DNA of 32,808 bases from Planctomycetia bacterium. Its GTDB lineage: Bacteria > Planctomycetota > UBA1135 > GCA-002686595. Under the pieces are notes generated by a model. The model was not told where the DNA came from. It saw only the letters and a program-made list of their open reading frames with translations, and did not search any database. The position numbers and the translations under genes were made by a program. Position 1 is the first letter of the stretch; each line of letters opens with the position of its first letter. This document shows, in pieces, positions 25,533 to 32,808 of this stretch. The DNA lies in NCBI GenBank assembly GCA_005778045.1, contig SXKQ01000161.1, forward strand, positions 1 to 32,808, written 5' to 3'.

Positions 25533-25558
25533 GGGGATTCCTCGCTGCATTGGCCGCG

Positions 25559-27019
25559 CTAGCGCGGCGGGACCAGGCGCATGTAGAGCGCGATGTATTC
25601 ATCGACCTGACGTTCCCAGGAGAAGTCCTGCGCCATGCCGTTCTGCACGAGCCGCGCCCACGCGCCTTCGTGACGCCAGACCTCGAGCGCCCGCTGGATC
25701 GCGTCCTGCAGCGCTTCGGGCCTGAACTCGGTGAACAGGAAGCCAGTGCCGGTCCCGTTCGCGCCGTCCCACGGCTGCACCGTATCCGCGAGCCCGCCCG
25801 TGCGACGCACGATCGGCACGCTGCCGTAGCGCAGGCTGTACATCTGGTTCAGGCCGCAGGGCTCATAACGCGACGGCATCAGGAACAGGTCCGAGCCGGC
25901 CTCGATCTGGTGCGCGAGCGCGTTGTCGAAGCCTGCCTGGAACGCGACCTTCTTCGGGAAGGCGCCGGCGAGCCACTTGAAGTAGCTCTCGTAGCGCTCG
26001 TCGCCGCTGCCGAGCACCACGAGCCGCATGTCCTCGCTACGCAGCAGCACGGGCAGGATGTCGGGAAGGAGCTCCAGACCCTTCTGCACCGTCAGGCGCG
26101 ACACGATGCCGAACAAGGGCGCGCGCACGTCGAAGGCGAGCCCGAAGCGCTCGCACAGCGCCTGCTTGCACGCTTCCTTGCCGCGCAGGTCGCGCGCGTG
26201 GAATGCCGCGGGAATCAGCGGGTCATTGCGCGGATTCCATTCCTCGCCGTCGATGCCGTTGACGATGCCGAAGAGCGAGTCGGCGCGCTGTCGCAGGAGC
26301 CCCTGCAGTCCCATTCCGTGCTCGTCGCCTTGAATCTCGCGCGCGTACGTCTTGCTCACCGTCGTCAGCGCGTGCGCGTAGAGCAGACCCGTCTTGAGGA
26401 AGTTGACACGGCCCTCGTTCAGGTCCTCTTGGTAGAGGAAGCGCCGCTCGTTCTCGAGCGCGAGGTCCTTCAGGCGATCGGCGCCCGTCACGCCTTGATA
26501 GCCGATGTTGTGGATCGTGAGCACGGTGCGCGTGCGCGCGAACAGCTTGTCCCAGGCGTACACCGCGCGCAGGTACAGCGGCATCAGCGCCGTGTGCCAG
26601 TCGTTGCAGTGCACGATGTCCGGCGCCCACTGCGTCCACTGGCACGTCTCGATCGCCGCCCGCGAGAGCAGCGCGAAGCGCAGCGCCTCGTCGGCGTCCT
26701 GCGTGTAGATGCCCTCCCGGTCGAAGAGCTCGGGGCAGCGCACGAACCAAACCTTCTGCGAGGAGCGCGGCAGCTTGCCGGTCGAGATCGAGAACCAGTA
26801 GGTGCGCTCCCCCATGCGCATCGGCACGTCCTGCAGCTCGGGCACGGGCTCGAACTCGACCTGCCCCTTGACCTTGCGGTACAGCGGCATGAAGAGACGC
26901 ACGTCGTGGCGCTTCTTGTGCAGATGGCGCGCGAGCGCGGCGGAGACGTCGGCGAGGCCGCCCGTCTTGGCGAACGGAGCGACCTCGGCGGAGACGAGGC
27001 AGATCTTGAGGGAGTCCAT
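25559..27019 (-). CDS. glgA: Glycogen synthase, ADP-glucose type (GT5)
   Basis: Transfers glucose from ADP-glucose to an alpha-1,4-glucan chain. The 486 residues are the usual length. The N-terminus has the ADP-glucose-binding KTGGLADV (18-25) and a later DIVHCNDWHTALMP. The C-terminal domain has GIVSRLTVQKGLELLPDILP and SRYEPCGLNQMYSLRYGSVP with the catalytic Glu, then RTGGLADTV. ATG at 27019 gives the normal start. There is no glgC, glgB or glgP nearby; instead it is followed by an ATP-grasp ligase 26 bp on and is divergent from two more, separated by only 52 bp. This unusual setting suggests that the glucan may be a scaffold or carrier in the local pathway (inference), but an ordinary storage role is possible. 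Confidence 0.95.
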   Translation of the reverse strand: MDSLKICLVSAEVAPFAKTGGLADVSAALARHLHKKRHDVRLFMPLYRKVKGQVEFEPVPELQDVPMRMGERTYWFSISTGKLPRSSQKVWFVRCPELFDREGIYTQDADEALRFALLSRAAIETCQWTQWAPDIVHCNDWHTALMPLYLRAVYAWDKLFARTRTVLTIHNIGYQGVTGADRLKDLALENERRFLYQEDLNEGRVNFLKTGLLYAHALTTVSKTYAREIQGDEHGMGLQGLLRQRADSLFGIVNGIDGEEWNPRNDPLIPAAFHARDLRGKEACKQALCERFGLAFDVRAPLFGIVSRLTVQKGLELLPDILPVLLRSEDMRLVVLGSGDERYESYFKWLAGAFPKKVAFQAGFDNALAHQIEAGSDLFLMPSRYEPCGLNQMYSLRYGSVPIVRRTGGLADTVQPWDGANGTGTGFLFTEFRPEALQDAIQRALEVWRHEGAWARLVQNGMAQDFSWERQVDEYIALYMRLVPPR

Positions 27020-27071
27020 CGAGTCTGGGGGGCGAATCGTAACGAGGCGCTCTGCTATCCTCCACGCCGCC
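27020..27071. promoter_or_regulatory. 52-bp divergent gap between glgA and ATP-grasp ligase B
   Basis: The two gene sets of the ATP-grasp locus start back to back here. Any promoters must overlap or share this gap or reach into the coding regions. TACGAT on the minus strand and TATCCT on the plus strand are possible -10 boxes, but neither has a convincing -35. The short distance argues for joint control of both arms. Confidence 0.4.
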
Positions 27072-28298
27072 ATGGTCCGAGTCGTCTTCGTGGCCCCTTT
27101 CGCGGCCGACACCACCCTGCGCTTCGTGCGCTCCACTGCCGAACTAGCAGATGTGCGCATGGCGCTGGTCAGTCAGGAGGACCCCGAGCGGTTCCCGGCC
27201 GAGCTGCGCGCACGGCTGGCCGGCGTCCGGCGCGTGCGCGACGCCATGGACGCGGGCGAGCTCGCCCACGCCGTGCGTTCGCTGGAGACAGAGCTCGGCG
27301 GCAAGGCCGAGCGCCTGATCGGCGTGCTAGAGCAGCTGCAAGTGCCTCTCGCGGAGGTGCGCGAGGCGCTGCGCATCCGCGGCATGGATGCCAACGAGGC
27401 CCGCAACTTCCGCGACAAGTCGCGCATGAAGGACGTGCTGCGCGCGAACGGCCTGCCCTGCGCCGCGCACCGTCTGTGCCCCACTGCATTCGAGGCGCTC
27501 GAGTTCGCGGCGCGCGCGGGCTTCCCGCTCGTCGCCAAGCCGCCCGCGGGCGCCGGAGCGCGCAACACGCTGCGCGTCGATGACATGGAGCAACTGCGCG
27601 GCTACCTGCGCAGCTCGCCGCCGAGCGAAGCCACGCCGCTCCTGCTCGAGGAGTTCATCACCGGCGAGGAGTTCTCCTTCGACACGGTGACGCTGCACGG
27701 ACGCCACCTGCTGCACTCGATCAACATGTACGCGCCCGCGCCGCTGACGGTGCTGGAAAACGCGTGGATTCAGTGGGCCGTGCTGCTGCCGCGCCGCATC
27801 GACGGACCCGAGTTCGCGCCGATCTTCGACGCGGGCCCGCGCGCCCTCGACGCGCTGGGCATGCACACCGGCGTCACGCACATGGAGTGGTTCCGCCGCC
27901 CCGACGGCCGCATCGCGATCTCCGAGGTCGCCGCGCGCCCCCCCGGCGCGCAGTTCACCACGCTGGTCTCCTACGTCCACGATTTTGACCTCTACCGCGC
28001 TTGGGCGCGGCTCTGCGTGCACGAGCAGTTCGACGTGCCAGAGCGTCGCTTCGCCGCGGGCGCTGCGTACTTGCGCGGGCAAGGTCAGGGCAAAGTCGTC
28101 GCGATCGAGGGCCTCGACGAGATCCGCCGCGAGCTCGGGTCGCTCGTGCTCGAGTGGAAGCCGCCTGCGGTCGGGCAGGGCGCGAGCGGGACCTACGAGG
28201 GCGAGGGCTTCGTGATCGTGCGCCATCCGGAGACGGACGTGGTGCGCGAGGCTCTCTCGAAGATCGTGCGCACGGTGCGCGTGCGTCTCGGCCAGTGA
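27072..28298 (+). CDS. ATP-grasp ligase B
   Basis: A 408-residue ATP-grasp enzyme, paralog of ligases A and C. The start MVRVVFVAPF begins a Rossmann-like N-domain. Core motifs are FRDKSRMKDVLRANGLP (113-129), PLVAKPPAGAGARNT (152-166) with the ATP-binding Lys, EEFITGEEFSFDT (193-205), THMEW (269-273) and SEVAARPPG (284-292). HDFDLYRAWARL follows, as in A (NDFDLYREWAS). In its Mg site A-R replaces C-R or A-R-A of the others, so the chemistry is probably conserved but substrates differ. It lies 11 bp ahead of ligase C on the same strand. There is no good Shine-Dalgarno sequence before the ATG. The substrate cannot be read from sequence. Confidence 0.88.
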   Translation: MVRVVFVAPFAADTTLRFVRSTAELADVRMALVSQEDPERFPAELRARLAGVRRVRDAMDAGELAHAVRSLETELGGKAERLIGVLEQLQVPLAEVREALRIRGMDANEARNFRDKSRMKDVLRANGLPCAAHRLCPTAFEALEFAARAGFPLVAKPPAGAGARNTLRVDDMEQLRGYLRSSPPSEATPLLLEEFITGEEFSFDTVTLHGRHLLHSINMYAPAPLTVLENAWIQWAVLLPRRIDGPEFAPIFDAGPRALDALGMHTGVTHMEWFRRPDGRIAISEVAARPPGAQFTTLVSYVHDFDLYRAWARLCVHEQFDVPERRFAAGAAYLRGQGQGKVVAIEGLDEIRRELGSLVLEWKPPAVGQGASGTYEGEGFVIVRHPETDVVREALSKIVRTVRVRLGQ

Positions 28299-28309
28299 GG
28301 AACGGTTCG

Positions 28310-29533
28310 ATGCTGAACGTGATCATGATCTCGCCTGGCTTTCCCGCGGAAATGCCCCACTTCGCACGGGGCCTCAAGACGGTCGGCGCCAGCGTGCTCG
28401 GCATCGGCGACCAGCCGAAGAGTGCACTGGAGCCCATGGCGCGAGAGAGTCTCGATGCGTACCTGCAGGTGCAGAACCTGTGGGACGAGGAAGCGGTCGT
28501 GAAGGCGACCGTCGAGCGCGTGCGCGGGCAAAAAATCGACCGCGTCGAATGTCTGTGGGAGCCGGGCATGGTGCTCGCAGCGCGCCTGCGCGAGGCGCTC
28601 GGCGTCGACGGACTCGGCGTCGAGAAGACGATTCCCTTCCGCGACAAGGTGCGCATGAAGGAAGTGCTCGCGCAGGCCGGCGTGCGCATCCCGCGCTTCG
28701 CACGCGCGCGGAACGCGGCCGAGGTGCGGGAGGCCGCGAAGCACTGCGGCTACCCGCTGATCATCAAGCCCGTCGACGGCGCCGGCTCCGCCGACACCTA
28801 CACCTGCCGCAGCGATGCGGAGCTCGAGAGCGCGCTCGGGCTAGTGCGGCACGTGAAGGAGCTCACCGTCGAGGAGTTCATCGAGGGCGAGGAGTTCACC
28901 TTCGATACGATCTGCACGGAAGGCCGCATCCTGTTCGAGAATGTCGGCTGGTACCGCCCCAAGCCGCTCGTCGCACGCCTGAACGACTGGATCAGCCCGC
29001 AGTGCGTCGTGCTGCGCGACCTCGAGGCGCCGCATGTGAGGAAGGGTCGCGAGCTCGGCCGCCAAGTGCTCGCCGCCATGGGCTTCCGCTCGGGCTTCAC
29101 GCACATGGAGTGGTTCTACACGCCCATGGGCGAGGCCGTGTTCGGCGAGATCGGCGCGCGAGCGCCCGGTGCGCGGCTCGTGCACATGATGAACTACTCG
29201 GTGGATGCCGACCTGTTCGTCGCCTGGGCCGAGGCGGTCTGCCACGGGCGCATCAGCCAGGACACTTCGAAGAAGTACAACTCGGCGATGATCTTCAAGC
29301 GCGCCTCCGGTTCCGGCGGGACCGTCACGCGCATCGAGGGGCTCGAGAGCCTGATGGCGCGCTACGGTGAGCATGTCTGCAACCTCGAACTCGTGCGCAC
29401 GGGCGAGCCGCGTCGCGACTACCGCCAGGTGCTCGTCGGCGACGGCTGGATCGCGTGTCGCCATCCCGACCTCGTCTTCACATCCGACATGGCCGACGCC
29501 TTCGGCTCGCAGTTGCGCATCCACGCGAACTGA
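28310..29533 (+). CDS. ATP-grasp ligase C
   Basis: A 407-residue ATP-grasp enzyme. The N-domain starts MLNVIMISPGFPAEMPHFAR, close to ligase A (VLFVEPAFPKNQREFVR). Motifs: FRDKVRMKEVLAQAGVR (110-126), PLIIKPVDGAGSADTY (149-164), EEFIEGEEFTFDT (188-200), THMEW (264-268) and GEIGARAPG (279-287). Ligase C resembles A in its N-domain and B in the hinge region. The ATG follows AGGA at 10 bases. It lies 11 bp after ligase B and 12 bp before the S51-like gene, all on the plus strand, so it is in a four-gene operon. Acting in series, three ligases could build a product from at least four units, or act on alternative donors; this is inference. Confidence 0.88.
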   Translation: MLNVIMISPGFPAEMPHFARGLKTVGASVLGIGDQPKSALEPMARESLDAYLQVQNLWDEEAVVKATVERVRGQKIDRVECLWEPGMVLAARLREALGVDGLGVEKTIPFRDKVRMKEVLAQAGVRIPRFARARNAAEVREAAKHCGYPLIIKPVDGAGSADTYTCRSDAELESALGLVRHVKELTVEEFIEGEEFTFDTICTEGRILFENVGWYRPKPLVARLNDWISPQCVVLRDLEAPHVRKGRELGRQVLAAMGFRSGFTHMEWFYTPMGEAVFGEIGARAPGARLVHMMNYSVDADLFVAWAEAVCHGRISQDTSKKYNSAMIFKRASGSGGTVTRIEGLESLMARYGEHVCNLELVRTGEPRRDYRQVLVGDGWIACRHPDLVFTSDMADAFGSQLRIHAN

Positions 29534-29545
29534 GCCGCCCACTCG

Positions 29546-30487
29546 ATGACTCACTCGCGCGTCGTCCTGCTCGGCCCCCAGCGGCTCCAGCCCACGCTCT
29601 CTGACGCTGTGGCGTCGCTCGGCGTGCGCGGGCGCCTCGCGGCCGTGACCGCGGGCTGGGAAGAGCGCGAGGCCGAGGATCAGGAGCTCTCGGCGCACCT
29701 CGCCGGCCGCACCGTCAACCTCGCATTGTATGAGCGCGCGGACGGCGTGTTCCGCTACGACACGGAACTGCACAAGGCGACGCGCGCGCGTCAGGATCGC
29801 ATCCGCCGCAGCCAGGAGCTCTACCGCGTGCGACTCGCGCACCAGCTCGAGGCCTCGCGCGAGCTGCTGCGCCGCGAGACGCGCCCGGGCTACGAGGGGC
29901 TCGTGCCGCCGCAGATCGAGGGCGCGATCGAGGGCCTGCGCGCGCTCGACGCCGAGCATGTGCAGCGCATCCGCTCGATCCATGTCGAGTTCGAGCTGGC
30001 GTGGAAACCCTTCGAGCGCGAGAGCATCGCGCTGCAGCGCCGCGAGCTCGAGGCCACGCTTCACGACTGCTCGGGCCTCTGCATCGCCGGCGGCAACGTC
30101 GGCATCCTGCTCAACCGCCTGCGCATGTTCGGCGTGCTCGACATGCTGCGCGGCCAGCCGATCTTCGCGTGGTCGGCGGGCGCGATGGTGCTCACCGAGC
30201 GCGTCGTGCTGTTCCACGACTTTCCGCCGCAGGGCGCGGGCGACCCCGAGGTGCTCGAGGCGGGCCTGGGCGCCGTCAGCGGCCTCGTCGCGCTCCCCCA
30301 CGCGGACAAGCGCCTCGCGCTCGACGATCGCGCGCGCGTCTCCCTGCTCGCGCGCCGCTTCGCGCCCGCGCTGTGCGGCGCGCTGTGGCCGCGCACGCGG
30401 CTCGACTGGAGCGACGGTCGCTGGAGCGGCGAGAGCGGCACGCGCCGCCTGCGCGCGGACGGCTCGCTCGAGGAGGTCGGCGCATGA
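29546..30487 (+). CDS. Peptidase S51-like protein (peptidase E/cyanophycinase fold)
   Basis: A 313-residue protein that looks like a class-I-glutamine-amidotransferase-fold serine hydrolase of family S51. The N-domain has RVVLLGPQRLQPTL and LAAVTAGWEEREAE. The core signatures are CIAGGNVGILLNRLR (around 182) and FAWSAGAMVLTERVV, with Ser210 at the nucleophile elbow; PHAD at 251-254 could supply the catalytic His. Peptidase E has about 229 residues with its Ser near 120; here a charged, helical stretch of about 100 residues (60-165) is inserted before the GGN motif. Family members cleave Asp-X or beta-aspartyl bonds. Next to three ATP-grasp ligases it probably hydrolyses or edits an amide product (inference). 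It overlaps the following esterase gene by 4 bp. Confidence 0.7.
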   Translation: MTHSRVVLLGPQRLQPTLSDAVASLGVRGRLAAVTAGWEEREAEDQELSAHLAGRTVNLALYERADGVFRYDTELHKATRARQDRIRRSQELYRVRLAHQLEASRELLRRETRPGYEGLVPPQIEGAIEGLRALDAEHVQRIRSIHVEFELAWKPFERESIALQRRELEATLHDCSGLCIAGGNVGILLNRLRMFGVLDMLRGQPIFAWSAGAMVLTERVVLFHDFPPQGAGDPEVLEAGLGAVSGLVALPHADKRLALDDRARVSLLARRFAPALCGALWPRTRLDWSDGRWSGESGTRRLRADGSLEEVGA

Positions 30488-31617
30488 GCCTGCTCGGCGA
30501 CCTCGCGGCACAGAGCCATATCGGCCCGGCCGACATCGACATATTCCTGCGCGCGCACCGCTTCCCGCTCGTCGAAGGCCGCACGGTGACCTTCGTGTAC
30601 GTGGGCGCCGCCGACGAGGTGCGCCTGCGCCACTGGATCTCGGGCCTGCCGTCCTCGCAGCCCTTCGCGCGCTTCCACGGCTCGCCCATGTGGACGCTGT
30701 CGCTCGACATCCCCGAGGGCTCGCGCGTCGAGTACAAGCTCGAGATCGTGCGCGGCGGCCACCAACAGCTGGTGCAGGACCCGCTCAACGAGAACCTAGC
30801 CCGCGATCCCTACGGCGCGAACTCGGTGGTCTACGGCGCCGGCTATGCGCACCCGGACTGGATCGGTCACGACGCCGAAGCGCGCCTGGGCGAGATCCAA
30901 GAGCAGAAGGTCGAGAGCGCCGCGTTCGGCGAGACGCGCGACGTGCTCGTGTACGTCCCCGCGCGCTTCCGCACCACGCGCCGCTACCCGCTGCTCGTCG
31001 TGCATGACGGCCCCGACTACGTGAGGTTCGCCAGCCTGCGGACGGTGCTCGACAACCTGATCCATCGGCTCGAGGTGCAGCCGATGGTCATCGCACTCAC
31101 TGGCTCTCCCAATCGCCTGATCGAGTACGCCAGCGACGAGCGCCACGCGCGCTTCGTCTGCGACGAGCTCCTGCCCATGCTGGAGTCGCGCTATCCGCTG
31201 CTCCCGCAGGCCGCCGCGCGTGGCCTGATGGGCGCGAGCTTCGGCGGCGTCGCCTCGCTCTCGACCGCCTGGCGTCGCCCGGGCGTGTTCGGCAACCTGC
31301 TTCTGCAATCGGGCTCCTTCGTGTTCACCGACATCGGCGACCACGACCGCGGTCCGGTCTTCGACCCCGTCGTGCGCTTCATGAGCGAGTTCCGCGCCAA
31401 CCCCGGTCGCCCCGCCGATCAGGCCTACGTCTCCTGCGGCACCTACGAGGGCCTGATCTACTACAACCGCTCGATCGTGCCCCTGCTCCAGTCCACCGGC
31501 ATGCACGTGCGCTTCACCGAGGCCCGCGACGGCCACAACTGGGAGAACTGGCGCGACCGCCTGCGCGAGGGCCTCACCACCCTCTTCCCCGGCCAGCTGA
31601 TGATGGTCTACGAGTAG
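30484..31617 (+). CDS. Esterase of Fes/IroE (esterase D) type with N-terminal E-set-like domain
   Basis: A 377-residue alpha/beta hydrolase. Residues of about 25-115 look like the beta-sandwich (CBM48/E-set) domain found in front of enterochelin esterases and glucan-branching enzymes (VTFVYVGAADEVRLRHWISG, YKLEIV, QDPLNE). The catalytic domain follows: LLVVHDGPDY, nucleophile elbow MGASFGG with Ser252, and DGHNWENWRDRL with His351. All three regions expected for an active esterase are present. There is no signal peptide, so it acts in the cytoplasm. The gene overlaps the S51-like gene by ATGA and closes the plus-strand operon. No siderophore synthesis genes are near, so a ferric-siderophore substrate is unlikely; an ester in the product of the ATP-grasp pathway or a modified glucan is more plausible (inference). 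Confidence 0.85.
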   Translation: MSLLGDLAAQSHIGPADIDIFLRAHRFPLVEGRTVTFVYVGAADEVRLRHWISGLPSSQPFARFHGSPMWTLSLDIPEGSRVEYKLEIVRGGHQQLVQDPLNENLARDPYGANSVVYGAGYAHPDWIGHDAEARLGEIQEQKVESAAFGETRDVLVYVPARFRTTRRYPLLVVHDGPDYVRFASLRTVLDNLIHRLEVQPMVIALTGSPNRLIEYASDERHARFVCDELLPMLESRYPLLPQAAARGLMGASFGGVASLSTAWRRPGVFGNLLLQSGSFVFTDIGDHDRGPVFDPVVRFMSEFRANPGRPADQAYVSCGTYEGLIYYNRSIVPLLQSTGMHVRFTEARDGHNWENWRDRLREGLTTLFPGQLMMVYE

Positions 31618-31707
31618 CGCGCCCGGCGCACCCCGCGGCTGCGGCATCTACGGCGTCGCTCCGCTCCCGCCTCCGTGCCTACGCCTCGGAGCGCGCCTCC
31701 GGGGACC

Positions 31708-32595
31708 TCACTCGACGAGAACTGGGGCGAGCACGACCCGGAACCCGACGTAGACGTACGCGTCGCCGGGGCCGCGGCTGCTCCGGAACGCGGAGCGGCA
31801 GTAGTTCGAGTTGTAGCTCCAGCTGCCGCCGCGGATGACCCGGCTCGGGCCGCTCAAAATCGACGCAGACTGATCGCCCTGCGGTGGATAGTCGGAATAC
31901 AAGTCCTCACACCACTCCCACACGTTGCCATGCATGTCGTGGAGGCCCCATGGGTTTGCGAGCTTCGAGCCCACTGTGTGTGTCTGGTCTCCGCTGTTGT
32001 CAGAGAACCACGCCATCGAGTCCAACTCGCCGGCGAAGGCGCCCGTCGTTCCCGCGCGGCAGGCGTACTCCCACTCCGCCTCGCTCGGTAGGCGCAAGTG
32101 GCCGCTGCAGCGCGCCAAGAACGACTGGCAGTCATTCCAGCTCACTTTTTCAATGGGATTGCGCGACGACTTGAAGTATGAAGGGTTCGTCCCCATCACC
32201 TTGCTCCACTGCTCTTGCGTGACCTCCGTTCGTCCGATGTAGAACGGACGTTCGATCCTGCGGGGGTGCTGGCGTTCGCTTCCACCTCTGTCCGCTTCCG
32301 TCTCCGGCGACCCCATCAGGAATTCCCCCGGCGGGCAGAGCAGCAGCTCGATCCCAGCCTGCTGATGCCGGATCTTCCACGGCAAGCCTGTCCGCTTCAT
32401 CCGCTCGCGGCCCGCCGCGTCCGTCACGATCGCCGCGTCAGGCTCCGCCGCCACGACCTCGAAGCCCTTTGGGAGATTGCCCCGAGGGCCGTCCTCGCCC
32501 TCGTGACTGCACGAGAACGCAAGGAGCGCCAACAGGATCGCAGCGAAGACGCGCCACCGCATCGACACTGCTGTTGCCATAGGCAAAACGTTCAT
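31708..32595 (-). CDS. FGE/SUMF1-like lipoprotein with one of the two catalytic cysteines missing
   Basis: A 295-residue predicted lipoprotein: signal helix at 13-27 and lipobox LAFSC (Cys29). Residues of about 90-290 are the formylglycine-generating-enzyme fold: GEFLMGSPETEADR, EVTQEQWSKVMGTNPSYF, VSWNDCQSF, LRLPSEAEWEYACRAGT, HDMHGNVWEWCED and VIRGGSWSYNSNYCRSAFR. True FGE has two cysteines in the last region; aligned to it, the first is Tyr here and only Cys266 remains. Copper-dependent formylglycine formation is therefore doubtful, and a carbohydrate- or protein-binding or other SUMF1-type role is more likely. The ATG at 32595 has GAGGTG at 7 bp; ATGs at 32580 and 32562 are alternatives that also keep the signal peptide. 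It is convergent with the esterase gene, 90 bp apart. Confidence 0.85.
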   Translation of the reverse strand: MNVLPMATAVSMRWRVFAAILLALLAFSCSHEGEDGPRGNLPKGFEVVAAEPDAAIVTDAAGRERMKRTGLPWKIRHQQAGIELLLCPPGEFLMGSPETEADRGGSERQHPRRIERPFYIGRTEVTQEQWSKVMGTNPSYFKSSRNPIEKVSWNDCQSFLARCSGHLRLPSEAEWEYACRAGTTGAFAGELDSMAWFSDNSGDQTHTVGSKLANPWGLHDMHGNVWEWCEDLYSDYPPQGDQSASILSGPSRVIRGGSWSYNSNYCRSAFRSSRGPGDAYVYVGFRVVLAPVLVE

Positions 32596-32720
32596 GAATA
32601 CACCTCGCGGGGGCATCACGGCATCCGACTCAATTCTGGTGGGACGATAACGGCCGGCCGACGCAGCCGCGCGGTGCCGCAGGTGGGAAATGGGCACGCA
32701 ACCGCGGGCCGAGCGCCGCC

Positions 32721-32746
32721 GGCGGGCCTGGCGGGCGGGCCTGGCG
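32721..32746. repeat. Two tandem copies of a 13-bp GC-rich unit
   Basis: GGCGGGCCTGGCG occurs twice head to tail at 32721-32733 and 32734-32746, in the non-coding stretch upstream of the FGE-like gene. No gene is seen in 32596-32808. Confidence 0.7.
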
Positions 32747-32808
32747 CGCCCTTCACGTGGTGAAAGTTGGAGCTGCTCGGCTGGCTGATGGCTAGTGGCT
32801 ACAGTGGA

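Noticed and set aside
24306..30487. Cyanophycin metabolism based on ATP-grasp plus S51 genes
   Set aside because: Cyanophycin synthetase is a fusion of ATP-grasp and Mur-ligase domains of about 870 residues; the ligases here are 407-408 residues with no Mur part.
30484..31617. Siderophore uptake/processing locus based on the Fes/IroE-like esterase
   Set aside because: No siderophore synthesis, receptor or Fur-box-like sequence is near, and the esterase overlaps a gene of a different kind of pathway.
31618..31707. Intrinsic terminator between the esterase and the FGE-like gene
   Set aside because: Only a 7-bp CGCTCCG/CGGAGCG pairing with a loop of about 25 nt and no T run is present, too weak to call.
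22562..32595. A sulfatase and its formylglycine-generating activator as a working pair
   Set aside because: The sulfatase-like protein has Thr instead of the cysteine to be modified, and the FGE-like protein lacks one of its two catalytic cysteines. The two genes are also not adjacent.

Overview
The window is a GC-rich (about 70 % by eye) bacterial chromosome segment packed with complete genes. I saw no insertion sequence, prophage, tRNA, rRNA or CRISPR array. The organism is probably a planctomycete or a relative: a PduA-like microcompartment hexamer followed directly by a CoA-acylating aldehyde dehydrogenase is a layout known from Planctomycetes/Verrucomicrobia microcompartment loci, and it sits with many lipoproteins, a TPR sulfatase-like protein and an FGE-like protein. 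This assignment is inference; Myxococcota or another GC-rich phylum is not excluded.

Layout. (1) 1-1896, minus strand: microcompartment shell gene and aldehyde dehydrogenase; the latter runs off the left edge. (2) 2086-9413, minus strand: a tight elongasome operon, mreB-mreC-mreD-pbp2-rodA, whose last four genes are closely packed or overlapping. PBP2 carries an extra helical block of roughly 330-350 residues. (3) 9733-10826, minus strand: a 67-residue single-helix membrane protein and a coiled-coil envelope protein with an MreC-like C-terminus, behind a good sigma-70-type promoter. (4) 11044-14148, minus strand: lnt and moeA. (5) 14245-22552, plus strand: an RND efflux operon with one lipoprotein adaptor and two different permeases. 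(6) 22562-27019, minus strand: glgA, an ATP-grasp ligase and a threonine-type sulfatase-like TPR lipoprotein, listed in transcription order. (7) 27072-31617, plus strand: two more ATP-grasp ligases, an S51-like hydrolase and an esterase with an N-terminal carbohydrate-binding-like region. (8) 31708-32595, minus strand: an FGE-like lipoprotein.

The most interesting part is 24306-31617. Two divergent gene sets share a 52-bp gap and together encode a glycogen synthase, three paralogous ATP-grasp ligases of almost identical length, a peptidase-S51-like protein and a Fes/IroE-like esterase. The set looks like a dedicated pathway that joins carboxylates to amines or hydroxyls (ATP-grasp), with hydrolases that trim or recycle the product, possibly linked to an alpha-glucan. 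I know of no characterised pathway with this composition, so its product remains open.

The rest is mainly cell-envelope biology: wall elongation, lipoprotein maturation, efflux and several predicted lipoproteins. Gene boundaries come from reading translations, start codons and Shine-Dalgarno-like sequences by eye; no database search was possible.
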